Shown here: one piece after another, positions 23,558 to 32,947 of the stretch
Position numbering within the stretch: the first letter of the stretch is position 1
Layout: each line of letters begins with the position of its first letter
NCBI RefSeq assembly: GCF_000739595.1
Contig: NZ_BBJP01000034.1
Location: forward strand, 1 to 47,747
From: Halorubrum halophilum
GTDB lineage: Archaea; Halobacteriota; Halobacteria; Halobacteriales; Haloferacaceae
Direction: 5' to 3'
DNA length: 47,747 nt
Program-made: the position numbers and the translations under genes
The notes under the pieces: model-generated
What the model was told of the DNA's origin: nothing
Database searches by the model: none
The model's input: the letters and a program-made list of their open reading frames with translations, nothing else

Positions 23558-24574
23558 ATGCCACAACCAAGCCGACCACGAAAAGGCTCGCTGGGCTACG
23601 GCCCGCGTACCCGCGCAGACCGAGAGGTCCCGCGCATTCGATCGTGGCCCGACGACGACGGAGCCCCCGCACTGCAGGGGTTCGCCGGCTACAAGGCCGG
23701 AATGACGCACGTCGTTATGGTCAACGACGAGGCCAACTCGCCGCGTGAGGGGATGGAAACGTCCGTTCCCGTCACCGTCGTCGAGACGCCGCCGATGTAC
23801 GCGGTGGCCCTGCGTGCCTACGAACAGACGCCGTACGGAAAGAAGCCGGTCGAAGAGGTCTGGGCGACCGAGTTCCACGAGGAGCTCGACCGCGCGCTCG
23901 ACCTCCCGGCGGAAGACACCTTCGAGGAAGACGCCGACGAGCTGCGCGCGCTGCTCGACGAGGGCGCGGTCGACGACGTCCGCGTCATCACGCACACGGC
24001 TCCCTCGGAGCTCGCGAACGTACCCAAGAAGAAGCCCGACGTGATGGAGACCCGAGTCGGCGGCGGCTCCCTCGAGGAGCGCGTCGACTTCGGGCTCGAC
24101 CTCGTCGCTGAGGGCGGCGCCCACGAGTTCGGCGACGTCTTCCGCGCGGGGCAGTACACCGACGTGTCGGGCATCACGAAGGGGAAGGGGACACAGGGTC
24201 CCGTCAAGCGCTGGGGCGTCCAGAAGCGGAAGGGCAAACACGCCCGCCAGGGATGGCGGCGCCGGATCGGTAACCTCGGTCCGTGGAACCCCTCCCGCGT
24301 TCGCTCCACCGTTCCCCAGCAGGGGCAGACCGGCTACCACCAGCGCACCGAGCTCAACAAGCGCCTCATCGACTTCGGCGAGGGCGACGACGCCTCCGTC
24401 GACGGCGGCTTCGTCAACTACGGCGAGGTCGACGGCGACTACGCGCTCATCAAGGGCTCGCTGCCCGGTCCGGACAAGCGCCTGCTTCGGTTCCGCCCGG
24501 CCATCCGGCCGAACGACCAGCCGCGCCTCGATCCCGAGGTCCGGTACGTATCCACCGCATCCAACCAGGGATAA
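23558..24574 (+). CDS. rpl3: Large-subunit ribosomal protein L3 (uL3)
   Basis: A 338-aa uL3 with the archaeal N-terminus PRKGSLGYGPRTRA and the peptidyl-transferase-facing loop (RWGVQKRKGKHARQGWRRRIGNLGPWNP) that reaches into the catalytic centre. Two acidic surface insertions (for example EEDADELRALLDEG) are haloarchaeal adaptations. One of the first proteins to bind 23S rRNA. It begins 4 nt after the methyltransferase stop; L4 follows after 3 nt. Confidence 0.98.
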   Translation: MPQPSRPRKGSLGYGPRTRADREVPRIRSWPDDDGAPALQGFAGYKAGMTHVVMVNDEANSPREGMETSVPVTVVETPPMYAVALRAYEQTPYGKKPVEEVWATEFHEELDRALDLPAEDTFEEDADELRALLDEGAVDDVRVITHTAPSELANVPKKKPDVMETRVGGGSLEERVDFGLDLVAEGGAHEFGDVFRAGQYTDVSGITKGKGTQGPVKRWGVQKRKGKHARQGWRRRIGNLGPWNPSRVRSTVPQQGQTGYHQRTELNKRLIDFGEGDDASVDGGFVNYGEVDGDYALIKGSLPGPDKRLLRFRPAIRPNDQPRLDPEVRYVSTASNQG

Positions 24575-24577
24575 TCC

Positions 24578-25324
24578 ATGAACGCAACAGTACACGACCT
24601 GGACGGCGGGGACGCTGGCAGCATCGAGCTGCCGGCGATCTTCGAGACCGCGTTCCGACCGGACCTCATCGGTCGGGCGGTCTCCGCCGCACAGGCTAAC
24701 CGGAAACAGGCCTACGGTGCCGACGAGTTCGCCGGGCTGCGAACCCCCGCGGAGTCGTTCGGCTCCGGTCGCGGGCTCGCACACATCCCGCGCTCCGAGA
24801 ACGTCGCCCGCCGCGTCCCGAACGCCGTGTCGGGCCGCCCAGCGCACCCGCCGAAGGCCGAGAAGGACCAGACGAAGAGCCTCAACGACAAGGAACGACA
24901 GTTCGCGATCCGGTCGGCCATCGCGGCCACCACCGACGCCGAACTCGTCGCCGAACGCGGACACGCGTTCGACGAGGACCTCGACCTCCCGCTCGTCGTG
25001 AGCGACGAGTTCGAGGACCTCGAGAAGACCCAGGAGGCCCTGGGCGTGCTCGAATCCGTCGGCGCCGACGCCGACATCGAGCGCGCCGAGGAGGGTCGCT
25101 CCGTCCGAGCCGGCCGCGGGAAGACCCGCGGTCGCAAGTACAGCCAGCCGAAGTCCGTGCTCGTCGTCACCAGCGAGGAGCCGTCCCGCGCCGCTCGAAA
25201 CCTTTCGGGCGTCGACGTCGCGACCGCGCGAGAGGTCAACGCGGAAGACCTCGCGCCGGGCGCACACCCGGGTCGACTCACGCTGTGGACCGAGAGCGCC
25301 ATCGAGGAGGTGGCCGACCGATGA
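24578..25324 (+). CDS. rpl4: Large-subunit ribosomal protein L4 (uL4)
   Basis: A 248-aa uL4. The extended loop that lines the peptide exit tunnel is seen as GRGLAHIPRS...RRVPNAVSGRPAHPPK, and the globular part ends in KTRGRKYSQPKSVLVV, characteristic of the archaeal/eukaryotic version. Its last codons overlap the L23 start (ATGA), so translation of the two is coupled. Confidence 0.98.
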   Translation: MNATVHDLDGGDAGSIELPAIFETAFRPDLIGRAVSAAQANRKQAYGADEFAGLRTPAESFGSGRGLAHIPRSENVARRVPNAVSGRPAHPPKAEKDQTKSLNDKERQFAIRSAIAATTDAELVAERGHAFDEDLDLPLVVSDEFEDLEKTQEALGVLESVGADADIERAEEGRSVRAGRGKTRGRKYSQPKSVLVVTSEEPSRAARNLSGVDVATAREVNAEDLAPGAHPGRLTLWTESAIEEVADR

Positions 25325-25575
25325 ACTCCATCATCGAGCATCCGATCGTCACCGAGCAGGCGATGAACGAGATGGACTTCAAGAACAAGCTGCTGTTCCT
25401 CGTCGACATCGACGCGACCAAGCCCGAGGTCCGCGAGGAAGTGCAGGAGCGATACGACGTCTCCGTCGTCGACGTGAACACGCAGGTGACCCCGCAGGGC
25501 GACAAGAAGGCCACCGTCACGCTCTCCGCGGACGACGACGCGACCGAGATCGCATCGCGCATCGGGGTGTTCTGA
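25321..25575 (+). CDS. rpl23: Large-subunit ribosomal protein L23 (uL23)
   Basis: An 84-aa uL23, at the tunnel exit where signal recognition particle and SecY dock. The start MNSIIEHPIVTEQAM is the standard archaeal N-terminus and lies at the ATGA overlap with L4; the reading frame is open further upstream but that part is out of family. No long N-terminal extension, as usual in archaea. L2 begins 1 nt after the stop. Confidence 0.97.
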   Translation: MNSIIEHPIVTEQAMNEMDFKNKLLFLVDIDATKPEVREEVQERYDVSVVDVNTQVTPQGDKKATVTLSADDDATEIASRIGVF

Positions 25576-25576
25576 G

Positions 25577-26299
25577 ATGGGACGACGAATCCAAGGACAG
25601 CGGCGTGGACGCGGCGGCCCGACGTTCCGGGCCCCCTCCCACCGCTACAAGGCGGAACTGTCGCACAAGAAGCTCGAAGACGTGGACACGATCACCGGCG
25701 AGATCGTCGGGATCGAACACGACCCCGCCCGCTCGGCTCCGCTCGCGGAGATCGAGTTCGAGGACGACGACCGTCGGCTCGTGCTCGCGCCGGAAGGCGT
25801 GCGCGTGGGCGAGACGATTCAGGTCGGCGTCTCCGCGGAGATCAAGCCCGGGAACACGCTCCCGCTGGCGGAGATCCCCGAGGGCGTCCCGGTCTGTAAC
25901 GTCGAGAGCAACCGCGGGGACGGCGGGAAGTTCGCGCGCGCATCAGGCGTGTCGGCGACGCTTCTCACCCACGACCGCGACGTCGCGGTCGTCCAGCTTC
26001 CCAGCGGGGAAGTGAAGCGGCTCGACCCGCAGTGCCGCGCCACGATCGGCGTGGTCGCTGGCGGCGGTCGGACGGAGAAACCCTTCGTCAAGGCCGGCAA
26101 CAAACACCACAAGATGAAAGCGCGCGGCACCAAGTACCCGCGCGTGCGCGGCGTCGCGATGAACGCCGTCGACCACCCCTTCGGCGGGGGCGGTCGCCAA
26201 CACCCCGGCCAGCCGAAATCGGTCTCGCGGGACGCCCCGCCGGGACGGAAGGTCGGTGACATCGCATCCAAGCGCACCGGACGAGGTGGCAACAAATGA
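25577..26299 (+). CDS. rpl2: Large-subunit ribosomal protein L2 (uL2)
   Basis: A 240-aa uL2, needed for subunit association and peptidyl transfer. It has the N-terminal [21 protein letters not shown] segment and the conserved loop [20 protein letters not shown] containing the histidine close to the catalytic centre. The SH3-like barrel and OB fold are complete. Its last 4 nt overlap the S19 start (ATGA). Confidence 0.98.
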   Translation: MGRRIQGQRRGRGGPTFRAPSHRYKAELSHKKLEDVDTITGEIVGIEHDPARSAPLAEIEFEDDDRRLVLAPEGVRVGETIQVGVSAEIKPGNTLPLAEIPEGVPVCNVESNRGDGGKFARASGVSATLLTHDRDVAVVQLPSGEVKRLDPQCRATIGVVAGGGRTEKPFVKAGNKHHKMKARGTKYPRVRGVAMNAVDHPFGGGGRQHPGQPKSVSRDAPPGRKVGDIASKRTGRGGNK

Positions 26300-26721
26300 G
26301 TTCTGACTACCGAACCGGCCGCGAGGGCAAGGAGTTCGCCTACCGCGGTCACTCGCTCGACGAGCTGCAGGAGATGGACGTAGAGGAAGTCGCGGAACTG
26401 CTCCCCGCACGCCAGCGGCGAAGCATCGTTCGCGGCCTCGGCACCGAACAGCAGAAGCTGCTGGAGACGGTCCGGAGCCGCGACAAGGAGACGACGGCGG
26501 ATGACCCGATCCGGACGCATCTGCGCGACATGCCGGTTCTTCCGGAGTTCGTCGGCGTCACCTTCTCCGTGTACAACGGACACAGCTTCGAACGCGTGCA
26601 GGTCGAACCCCAGATGATCGGACACTACCTGGGCGAGTTCCACCTCACCCGAAGCACCGTCGAACACGGTCAGGCCGGCATCGGCGCGACCCGGTCCTCG
26701 AAGTTCGTGCCCCTCAAGTAA
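26296..26721 (+). CDS. rps19: Small-subunit ribosomal protein S19 (uS19)
   Basis: A 141-aa uS19 at the head of the small subunit, near the A-site tRNA. The N-terminal third (residues 1-60) is the archaeal/eukaryotic extension ([15 protein letters not shown]). The conserved core contains [20 protein letters not shown] and [20 protein letters not shown]. The C-terminal tail KFVPLK is normal. Coupled to L2 by a 4-nt overlap, 3 nt before L22. Confidence 0.97.
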   Translation: MSSDYRTGREGKEFAYRGHSLDELQEMDVEEVAELLPARQRRSIVRGLGTEQQKLLETVRSRDKETTADDPIRTHLRDMPVLPEFVGVTFSVYNGHSFERVQVEPQMIGHYLGEFHLTRSTVEHGQAGIGATRSSKFVPLK

Positions 26722-26724
26722 CCC

Positions 26725-27189
26725 ATGGGAATCAACTACAGCGTCGAGGCCGACCCGGAGACCACCGCCAAGGGGATGCTCCGCGACCGGCCCATCAGCG
26801 TGAAGGACAGCAAGGAGATCTCCCGGGAGATCAAAGGCGAGACGGTCGCCGACGCCGAGGAGTTCCTGCAGGAAGTCATCGACGAGGAGACTTCGGTGCC
26901 GATGCGCCAGCACAACGCCGGCGCGGGCCACCGCTCCGACATCGACGGCTGGGACGCGGGACGGTACCCCGAGAAGGCCGCCAAGGACTTCCTGAAGCTC
27001 CTGGAGAACGTCAAGAACAACGCGGACGAACAGGGGTTCGACGGCGACGAGATGGTCATCAAACACGTCGCCCCCCACAAGGTCGGCGAACGACCCGGTC
27101 GGAACCCGCGAGCCGCGGGTGCGACCCAGTGGAACACCACACTCGCCGACGTCGAACTCATCATCGAGGAGCCGGAGGCTGACGAATAA
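26725..27189 (+). CDS. rpl22: Large-subunit ribosomal protein L22 (uL22)
   Basis: A 154-aa uL22 whose long beta hairpin lines the exit tunnel; the hairpin tip is visible around [24 protein letters not shown]. The start [21 protein letters not shown] is typical of haloarchaea. The stop codon overlaps the S3 ATG by one base, continuing the tight operon. Confidence 0.97.
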   Translation: MGINYSVEADPETTAKGMLRDRPISVKDSKEISREIKGETVADAEEFLQEVIDEETSVPMRQHNAGAGHRSDIDGWDAGRYPEKAAKDFLKLLENVKNNADEQGFDGDEMVIKHVAPHKVGERPGRNPRAAGATQWNTTLADVELIIEEPEADE

Positions 27190-28127
27190 TGGCTGACGAA
27201 CACCAATTCATCGAGGACGGCCTGCGCCGTTCACAGATCAACGAGTTCTTCGCGGACGAGCTCGGCCGCGCCGGCTACGGCGGCATGGACGTCGCCCAGA
27301 CGCCGATGGGCACGCAGATCGTCCTGAAGGCCGAAAAGCCCGGGATGGTGATCGGGAAGGGCGGGAAGAACATCCGCAAGATCACTACCGAGCTCGAGGA
27401 CCGCTTCGACATGGACGACCCGCAGATCGACGTTCAGGAGGTCGACGAGCCTGACCTGAACGCCCAGATCGTCGCGGACCGTCTCGCGAACGCCCTCGAA
27501 CGCGGCTGGTACTTCCGGAAGGCCGGCCACACGACGATCGACCGGATCATGGACGCGGGCGCGCTGGGCGCCGAGATCGTCCTGTCCGGGAAGGTCACCG
27601 GCGCGCGTTCGCGTGTCGAGAAGTTCAACCGCGGCTACATCAAGCACAATGGCGAGCCGGCCCAGGAAGTGGTCGACCACGGACAGGGCGTCGCCGTCAT
27701 GAAGCTCGGGACGATCGGCGTCAACGTGAAGATCATCCCGCCGGGCGCGAAGCTCCCGGACGACTTCGACATCCGCGAGGACGCCGAGGTCCCGGAGGTC
27801 GAGCAGGCGGCGGCCGACGTCGACGCCGACGAGGGTGTCGAGTCGCTGCTCGAAGAGGAGCCCGAAGAGGTGCCCGACGCGGGCGCCGACGACGAGGTTG
27901 AGGTCCCCGACGAGGACCCCGCCGAGGCCATCGACGAGGAGGTCGTCGAGGAGGTCGTCGAGGAGACGCAGGACACGGCCACGGAGGCGACCGACGTCTC
28001 CGCCGAGGAGCCCGTCGGCGACGCCGAGGCCGACGACGTCGAGGAGCTCGACGAGGAGATCGAGGAGGAGGCCGCGGACCTCGTCGCAGAGATGGAAGCC
28101 GCCGACGAAGACGAGGAGGACGAGTAA
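27189..28127 (+). CDS. rps3: Small-subunit ribosomal protein S3 (uS3) with long acidic tail
   Basis: A 312-aa uS3. Residues about 35-90 form the type II KH domain ([13 protein letters not shown]); the second domain ends near [15 protein letters not shown]. The last 110 or so residues are almost entirely D, E, A and V, a haloarchaeal acidic extension with no known structure. Without it the size matches other archaeal S3 proteins. It lies at the mRNA entry channel with helicase-like function. L29 follows directly, with no gap between the stop codon and the next ATG. Confidence 0.97.
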   Translation: MADEHQFIEDGLRRSQINEFFADELGRAGYGGMDVAQTPMGTQIVLKAEKPGMVIGKGGKNIRKITTELEDRFDMDDPQIDVQEVDEPDLNAQIVADRLANALERGWYFRKAGHTTIDRIMDAGALGAEIVLSGKVTGARSRVEKFNRGYIKHNGEPAQEVVDHGQGVAVMKLGTIGVNVKIIPPGAKLPDDFDIREDAEVPEVEQAAADVDADEGVESLLEEEPEEVPDAGADDEVEVPDEDPAEAIDEEVVEEVVEETQDTATEATDVSAEEPVGDAEADDVEELDEEIEEEAADLVAEMEAADEDEEDE

Positions 28128-28340
28128 ATGGCGATCCTCTACACCGACGAGATCCGCGACATGACCGCGGCCGAGCGCCAGGTCGAACTGGAAGAGATCG
28201 AGACCGAGCTGCTCAACTCGAAGGCGCAGCGGGCCGCCGGCGGCATGCCGGAGAGTCCCGGTCGCGTCAAGGAGATGAAGAAGACGATCGCCCGGATCAA
28301 GACGATCCAGGCAGAAGAAGGCGACTTCGACGACGAATAA
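28128..28340 (+). CDS. rpl29: Large-subunit ribosomal protein L29 (uL29)
   Basis: A 70-aa two-helix protein at the tunnel exit. The family segment LLNSKAQRAAGGMPESPGRVKEMKKTIARI is clear. Its start codon directly follows the S3 stop. RNase P component 1 begins 2 nt downstream. Confidence 0.96.
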   Translation: MAILYTDEIRDMTAAERQVELEEIETELLNSKAQRAAGGMPESPGRVKEMKKTIARIKTIQAEEGDFDDE

Positions 28341-28342
28341 CG

Positions 28343-28801
28343 ATGATCTCCCCCGACACGCTCGTACGGCACGAACTCGTCGGCCTCCCGGTTCGGGTGG
28401 CCGACGCCGACAGCGACGCCCACGCGGGCATCGCCGGTCGCGTGCTGTCCGAGACGTTCGGCACCCTCGTGGTGCGAACGGATTCGGGGGACAAACGCGT
28501 GCCCAAGTCGGGCGCGACGTTCGAGTTCGCGGTCGTCGATCGACCGACTGCTCGCACAGATGAAGCCGCCGACGACGACGAGTCGTCGGGGTCCGCGTCC
28601 CAACTCGGGTCGGATACTACGGGGGTCCGCCCCCGTCAGTCTGGCCCGTCCGGGTCCACAAGCGCCGTCACCGGTGACGGCGTGGGTCCGGCGAGCCACC
28701 GCGGCGAGTGCAAAGACGCGGTCTACGCGACGGTGGATGGCGAGCGGTTACGGCATCGACCCGCCGAACGCACCGAACAAGGTGTCACACAATGGCGATA
28801 G
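28343..28801 (+). CDS. rnp1: RNase P protein component 1 (Rpp29/POP4 homologue)
   Basis: A 152-aa archaeal RNase P subunit, which with Rpp21 and the catalytic RNA matures tRNA 5' ends. The Sm-like barrel is at residues 1-70 (LVRHELVGLPVRVADA ... GIAGRVLSETFGTLVVRT ... RVPKSGATFEF). A Ser/Thr/Gly/Asp-rich stretch of about 50 residues then splits off the last helix (GECKDAVYATVDGERLRHRPAERTEQ). Shorter archaeal relatives are about 95 aa; the linker is a haloarchaeal addition. Its 3' end overlaps the S17 start by 10 nt in another frame, tying RNase P supply to ribosome synthesis. Confidence 0.93.
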   Translation: MISPDTLVRHELVGLPVRVADADSDAHAGIAGRVLSETFGTLVVRTDSGDKRVPKSGATFEFAVVDRPTARTDEAADDDESSGSASQLGSDTTGVRPRQSGPSGSTSAVTGDGVGPASHRGECKDAVYATVDGERLRHRPAERTEQGVTQWR

Positions 28802-29136
28802 GAATCGACGTACCCACGCCTCCGGAGCCAGACAACCCGGAGGATTACGACTACGAGAAGTGCCCGTTTTACGGGCAGCTCTCCGTCCGCGGCCAGACCC
28901 GTGAGGGAACGGTCGTGTCGACGGACATGGCAAAGACCGTCATCGTCGAGCGAGAATACGACGTGTTCGTACCGAAATACGACCGGTACATGAAGCGTCG
29001 CTCGCGCATCCCGGCCCACGTGCCGGGCGTGCTCGACTCGCTCGAAGTCGGTGACGAAGTGAAAATCGCGGAGACGCGACCGCTCTCGAAGACGAAGTCC
29101 CACGTCGTCGTCGAGAACCTGTCGGGTGATCAGTGA
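28792..29136 (+). CDS. rps17: Small-subunit ribosomal protein S17 (uS17)
   Basis: A 114-aa OB-fold protein that binds 16S rRNA early in assembly. The archaeal N-terminus carries [27 protein letters not shown]; the core motif [17 protein letters not shown] and the tail [13 protein letters not shown] follow. I place the start at the ATG at 28792, inside the end of rnp1, because the family begins with MAIGIDV. Its TGA overlaps the L14 ATG. Confidence 0.97.
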   Translation: MAIGIDVPTPPEPDNPEDYDYEKCPFYGQLSVRGQTREGTVVSTDMAKTVIVEREYDVFVPKYDRYMKRRSRIPAHVPGVLDSLEVGDEVKIAETRPLSKTKSHVVVENLSGDQ

Positions 29137-29534
29137 TGGAGGCGCTCAAGGCCGACGTCACGCAGGGGCTCTCGAAGGGCTCGCTCATCACGTGCGCCGA
29201 CAACACCGGCGCCCGTGAGCTGAAGGTGATCTCGGTGGCCGGCTACTCCGGCACCAAGAACCGCCACCCGAAGGCAGGCATCGGCGACAAGGTGACCGTC
29301 TCGGTCACGAAAGGGACGCCGGAGATGCGGCGGCAGGTGCTGGAGGCGGTCGTCGTCCGCCAGCGCAAGCCGATCCGCCGTCCGGACGGCACGCGCGTGA
29401 AGTTCGAGGACAACGCGGCCGTCATCATCGACGACCTCGAGGAGCCGCGGGGCACGGAGATCAAGGGCCCCGTCGCCCGCGAGGTCGCCGAGCGATTCGG
29501 CAGCATCGCCTCGACCGCGACGATGATCGTCTAA
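29136..29534 (+). CDS. rpl14: Large-subunit ribosomal protein L14 (uL14)
   Basis: A 132-aa uL14 at the subunit interface, in contact with L19e and initiation factors. [19 protein letters not shown] and [34 protein letters not shown] are unmistakable. The ATG at 29136 shares its A with the S17 stop; a GTG 3 nt earlier is less likely. Confidence 0.98.
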   Translation: MEALKADVTQGLSKGSLITCADNTGARELKVISVAGYSGTKNRHPKAGIGDKVTVSVTKGTPEMRRQVLEAVVVRQRKPIRRPDGTRVKFEDNAAVIIDDLEEPRGTEIKGPVAREVAERFGSIASTATMIV

Positions 29535-29536
29535 CT

Positions 29537-29893
29537 ATGACGAAACAGCCACGCAAACAGCGAAAACGGTCGGAGACCGCGCCGCTCCACGAGCGGCAGA
29601 ACCAGGTCCGGGCCACCCTCACGGACGATCTCCGCGAGGAGTACGGACAGCGCAACGTCCGCGTCAACGCCGGCGACACCGTCGAGGTGCTTCGCGGCGA
29701 CGCGGCCGGGACGGAGGCGGAGGTCGTCGCCGTCGACCTGTCCGCGGAACGGATCACCGTCGAGGACGTCACCGTCGAGAAGGCGGACGGGGAGGAGGTT
29801 CCCCGTCCCATCCCGGCGAGCAACGTCCGGGTGACCGAACTGGACCTGGAAGACGAGCGCCGGGAGGCGCGGCTCCAGGAGGATAACGAATGA
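29537..29893 (+). CDS. rpl24: Large-subunit ribosomal protein L24 (uL24)
   Basis: A 118-aa assembly-initiator protein with the KOW motif ([25 protein letters not shown]) and the archaeal N-terminus [19 protein letters not shown]. The C-terminus is acidic. GGAGG near its 3' end, about 10 nt before the next ATG, is a good ribosome binding site for S4e, whose start overlaps its stop by 4 nt. Confidence 0.97.
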   Translation: MTKQPRKQRKRSETAPLHERQNQVRATLTDDLREEYGQRNVRVNAGDTVEVLRGDAAGTEAEVVAVDLSAERITVEDVTVEKADGEEVPRPIPASNVRVTELDLEDERREARLQEDNE

Positions 29894-30615
29894 CGCGACA
29901 TCAGAAGCGACTGGCAGTACCGAACTCCTGGCCGGTCGAGCGAAAGACGAACACGTTCACCGTCAAGGCCGGCGCCGGCCCGCACGGTGAGGCGGGCGTT
30001 CCGCTCGTCGTCCTGCTGCGGGACGTGCTCGGCTATGTCGACTCGACGAAGGAGGCGCGCTACGCGCTGAACAACGACTCCGTCCTCGTCAACGGGGACG
30101 CCATCTCGGACGAGCAGCGTCCGATCGGGATGTTCGATATCCTGGCGTTCCCCGAGCGAGGAGAGTTCTTCCGCGTCTTCCCCGACGAGGGAGGTCGGCT
30201 CGCGCTGACCCCCGTCGACGAGGAGGCCGCCGGCAGCCGGCTCGGGAAGATCACGAACAAGTCCATCGTCCCCGGTGGCGACGCGCAGCTGACGCTCCAC
30301 GACGGGACGAACGTCCTCGTGGACGCGGACACCGAGTACGACACGAAGGACTCGATCGTCGTCGACAACGAGTCGAAGGAGATCGTCGCCCACTTCGAGT
30401 ACGAGGAGGGCGCGCTCGTCACCGCCGTCGCCGGCCAACACGCCGGCCGTATCGGCGAGGTGGCCGACATCGACGTGACGCTCGGCTCCGGCTCGAACAC
30501 GGTCTTCGTCGGCAACGACGAGGACGGCTACGAGACGGTCGAGGAGTACCTCGTCGTCATCGACGAGAACTTCACCGGCGACGACGCCGACGAGACGGGT
30601 GATTCGGATGAGTGA
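29890..30615 (+). CDS. rps4e: Small-subunit ribosomal protein S4e (eS4)
   Basis: A 241-aa archaeal/eukaryotic-specific protein. It begins [18 protein letters not shown], followed by an S4-like RNA-binding domain ([26 protein letters not shown]) and a KOW motif ([17 protein letters not shown]). It has no bacterial counterpart, which confirms an archaeal operon. Its last 8 nt overlap the L5 start in another frame. Confidence 0.97.
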   Translation: MTRHQKRLAVPNSWPVERKTNTFTVKAGAGPHGEAGVPLVVLLRDVLGYVDSTKEARYALNNDSVLVNGDAISDEQRPIGMFDILAFPERGEFFRVFPDEGGRLALTPVDEEAAGSRLGKITNKSIVPGGDAQLTLHDGTNVLVDADTEYDTKDSIVVDNESKEIVAHFEYEEGALVTAVAGQHAGRIGEVADIDVTLGSGSNTVFVGNDEDGYETVEEYLVVIDENFTGDDADETGDSDE

Positions 30616-31132
30616 ATCCGAGAGCGCGTCTCACGAGATGCGCGAGCCGTACTTAGAGAAGGTCGTCGTCCACATGGGCGTCGGGCAGGGCGGTGAGCCG
30701 CTCGCGGACGCCGAGGAGATCATCGAGGAGATCACGGACCAGCAGTCGGTCCGGACCACCTCGAAGCGCACCATCGCCGAGTTCGGGATCCGCAAGGGCG
30801 ACCCGATCGGCGTCAAGGTGACGCTGCGGGCCGAGGACGCACACGAGTTCCTCGCGACCGCGCTCGATATCGTCGACGTCTCGCAGAGCCAGTTCGACGA
30901 CACGGGCAACCTGAGCTTCGGGGTCGAGGACCACACCGACTTCCCGAGCCAGGAGTACGACCCGAGCATCGGCATCTACGGCCTCGACGTGACGACGACG
31001 ATCGTCCGTCCCGGCTACCGCGTGTCGAAGCGGGACAAGGCGACCGCGTCGATCCCCTCGAAACACCGGATGACCGCCGAGGACGCGGCCGCGTTCCTCG
31101 AAACGAACTTCGACGTTGAGGTAACGGAATGA
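30608..31132 (+). CDS. rpl5: Large-subunit ribosomal protein L5 (uL5)
   Basis: A 174-aa 5S rRNA-binding protein of the central protuberance. Core segments [35 protein letters not shown] and [22 protein letters not shown] are diagnostic. I prefer the ATG at 30608 (MSESESAS), which overlaps the S4e stop region, over the in-frame ATG at 30599. Its TGA overlaps the S14 start. Confidence 0.97.
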   Translation: MSESESASHEMREPYLEKVVVHMGVGQGGEPLADAEEIIEEITDQQSVRTTSKRTIAEFGIRKGDPIGVKVTLRAEDAHEFLATALDIVDVSQSQFDDTGNLSFGVEDHTDFPSQEYDPSIGIYGLDVTTTIVRPGYRVSKRDKATASIPSKHRMTAEDAAAFLETNFDVEVTE

Positions 31133-31302
31133 GCGAAGCGAACAACGACACGGGCGAGCACGCGGCGAAACGCACCGACTCCCGGCACACGTGCCGGCGG
31201 TGCGACCGCGAGCAGGGGCTTGTTGGCAAGTACGACATCAACCTCTGCCGGCAGTGTTTCCGCGAGGTCGCCCGAGACATGGGATTCGAGAAGTACAGCT
31301 GA
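31129..31302 (+). CDS. rps14: Small-subunit ribosomal protein S14 (uS14, zinc-binding)
   Basis: A 57-aa protein easily missed because of its size. It begins [20 protein letters not shown] and contains the C+ type zinc ribbon C-R-R-C ... C-R-Q-C, then [14 protein letters not shown], the canonical archaeal C-terminus. The ATG overlaps the L5 stop (ATGA); S8 starts 2 nt after its stop. It is placed near the 16S decoding head. Confidence 0.97.
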   Translation: MSEANNDTGEHAAKRTDSRHTCRRCDREQGLVGKYDINLCRQCFREVARDMGFEKYS

Positions 31303-31304
31303 TC

Positions 31305-31697
31305 ATGACGGGAAACGATCCATTCACCAACGCGCTGGCCGGCATGGACAACGCCGAGAGCGTTGGCCACCTGTCGTACACGGTTGAGCCCGCCTCCAAC
31401 ATCATCGGCTCCGTCCTCGAGGTCCTCTACGACCGCGGGTACGTCGACGGCTTCGAGTACGTCGACGACGGGAAGGCCGGGAAGTTCGAGGTCGAACTGA
31501 AAGGAGCGATCAACGAGTGTGGCGCCGTCAAGCCCCGCTACTCCGCGGGTGCCGACGAGTTCGAGAAGTGGGAGAAGCGATACCTCCCCGCCCGCGACTA
31601 CGGGACGCTCATCGTCACGACGAGCCACGGCGTCATGAGCCACTACGAGGCCCGAGAAGCGGGCATCGGCGGCCAAGTGATCGCATACGTCTACTAA
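31305..31697 (+). CDS. rps8: Small-subunit ribosomal protein S8 (uS8)
   Basis: A 130-aa primary 16S rRNA-binding protein. It starts MTGNDPFTNALAGMDNAE. The C-terminal RNA-binding loop VTTSHGVMSHYEAREAGIGGQVIAYVY is complete. In other organisms S8 also represses its own spc mRNA; no obvious regulatory hairpin is seen here. L6 follows after 2 nt. Confidence 0.97.
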   Translation: MTGNDPFTNALAGMDNAESVGHLSYTVEPASNIIGSVLEVLYDRGYVDGFEYVDDGKAGKFEVELKGAINECGAVKPRYSAGADEFEKWEKRYLPARDYGTLIVTTSHGVMSHYEAREAGIGGQVIAYVY

Positions 31698-31699
31698 CA

Positions 31700-32233
31700 A
31701 TGAACAGAGTCGAAATCGAGATTCCGGACGACGTCTCCGCCGAGACCGACCACCTCGAACTCACCGTCGAGGGTCCCAACGGGAGCGTTACGCGACGCCT
31801 CTGGTACCCCGACGTCGAGGTCACGGTCGAGGACGGTGTCGTCGCGATCGCTTCCGAGAACGAGGACGCGAAGACGAACGCCACGGTCGGCACCTTCGAG
31901 AGCCACGTCGCCAACATGATCCACGGCGTCACCGACGGATGGGAGTACACGATGGAAGTGTACTACGCCCACTTCCCGATGCAGGTGACCGTGGAGGGCG
32001 ACGAGGTCGTCATCGAGAACTTCCTCGGCGAGCGAGCACAGCGACGCACCCCGATCCGCGGGGACACGGACGTACAGATCGACGGCGAGACGGTCACGCT
32101 CACGGGCTCCGACAAGGAGGCCGTCGGGCAGACCGCCGCCGACATCGAACAGCTGACGAAGGTGACCGACAAGGACACGCGCGTCTTCCAGGACGGCGTG
32201 TACATCGTCGAGAAGCCCACCGGAGGTGCCTAA
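31700..32233 (+). CDS. rpl6: Large-subunit ribosomal protein L6 (uL6)
   Basis: A 177-aa two-domain protein near the factor-binding centre. The first repeat starts VEIEIPDDVSAETDHLELTVEGPNGSVTRRL; the second ends in the archaeal IVEKPTGGA. TVGTFESHVANMIHGVTDGWEYTMEVYYAHFPM is the conserved helix-strand core. Start at the ATG at 31700, 2 nt after S8. GGAGGT at its 3' end serves as ribosome binding site for L32e. Confidence 0.97.
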   Translation: MNRVEIEIPDDVSAETDHLELTVEGPNGSVTRRLWYPDVEVTVEDGVVAIASENEDAKTNATVGTFESHVANMIHGVTDGWEYTMEVYYAHFPMQVTVEGDEVVIENFLGERAQRRTPIRGDTDVQIDGETVTLTGSDKEAVGQTAADIEQLTKVTDKDTRVFQDGVYIVEKPTGGA

Positions 32234-32236
32234 CCA

Positions 32237-32947
32237 ATGGCCGAAGAACTGGAAGACATCAGCGGTGTCGGTCCCTCGAAGGCAGACGCCCTTCGCGAGG
32301 CCGGCTACGAGACGGTCGAGGACGTGAAGGCCGCCTCCCAGTCGGAGCTCTCCGAGGTCGACGGCGTCGGCAACGCGCTCGCAGCGCGTATCAAGGCCGA
32401 CGTCGGCGGGCTGGAGGTCGACGAGGAGGCGGACGCGGAGATCGAAGACGAGACGGACGAGGAGGAGGAGGCCGACGAGGCCGACGCCGACGAGGACGTC
32501 GAGACGGAGCTTCGCCCCCGCGGTCACGCCGACAAGACGCCGGAACTGGACGACGAGACCGCTCGCGCGCTCGCACAGAAGCACCGCGAGGGGAAACCGC
32601 AGTTCAACCGGCAGGACTACCACAAGAAGAAGCGGATCCCGACGTCGTGGCGCAAGCCGCGCGGCGGGCTCTCCAAGCAGCGCCGCCGCATGAAGGCGAA
32701 GGGCCCCGTCGTCGAGGCGGGGTTCCGGTCGCCCACAGCGTCGCGCGACCTGCACCCGAGCGGCTTCGAGGAGGTCCGCGTGCACAACACGGACGACCTC
32801 GAGGGCGTCGACGGCGACACGCAGGCGGTGCGGATCGCCTCGAAGGTCGGCGGTCGCAAGCGCGAACTGATTGAAGACGAGGCGGAGGAGCGCGAGATCC
32901 GCGTGCTGAACCCGACCTACGTCGAAGTGGAGGTCGACGATGAGTGA
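32237..32947 (+). CDS. rpl32e: Large-subunit ribosomal protein L32e (eL32) with N-terminal helix-hairpin-helix domain
   Basis: A 236-aa protein. Only the C-terminal 120 or so residues ([25 protein letters not shown] ... [15 protein letters not shown]) are eL32. The first 60 residues form a helix-hairpin-helix unit ([19 protein letters not shown] ... [18 protein letters not shown]) followed by a 35-residue acidic linker. This fusion is known in haloarchaea; the HhH may add rRNA or DNA contact. Its 3' end overlaps the L19e start by 8 nt. Confidence 0.97.
   Translation: MAEELEDISGVGPSKADALREAGYETVEDVKAASQSELSEVDGVGNALAARIKADVGGLEVDEEADAEIEDETDEEEEADEADADEDVETELRPRGHADKTPELDDETARALAQKHREGKPQFNRQDYHKKKRIPTSWRKPRGGLSKQRRRMKAKGPVVEAGFRSPTASRDLHPSGFEEVRVHNTDDLEGVDGDTQAVRIASKVGGRKRELIEDEAEEREIRVLNPTYVEVEVDDE

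Noticed and set aside
22156-23559. 467-codon minus-strand frame opposite the SPOUT methyltransferase
   Set aside because: Antisense shadow; the sense strand encodes a recognisable operon gene.
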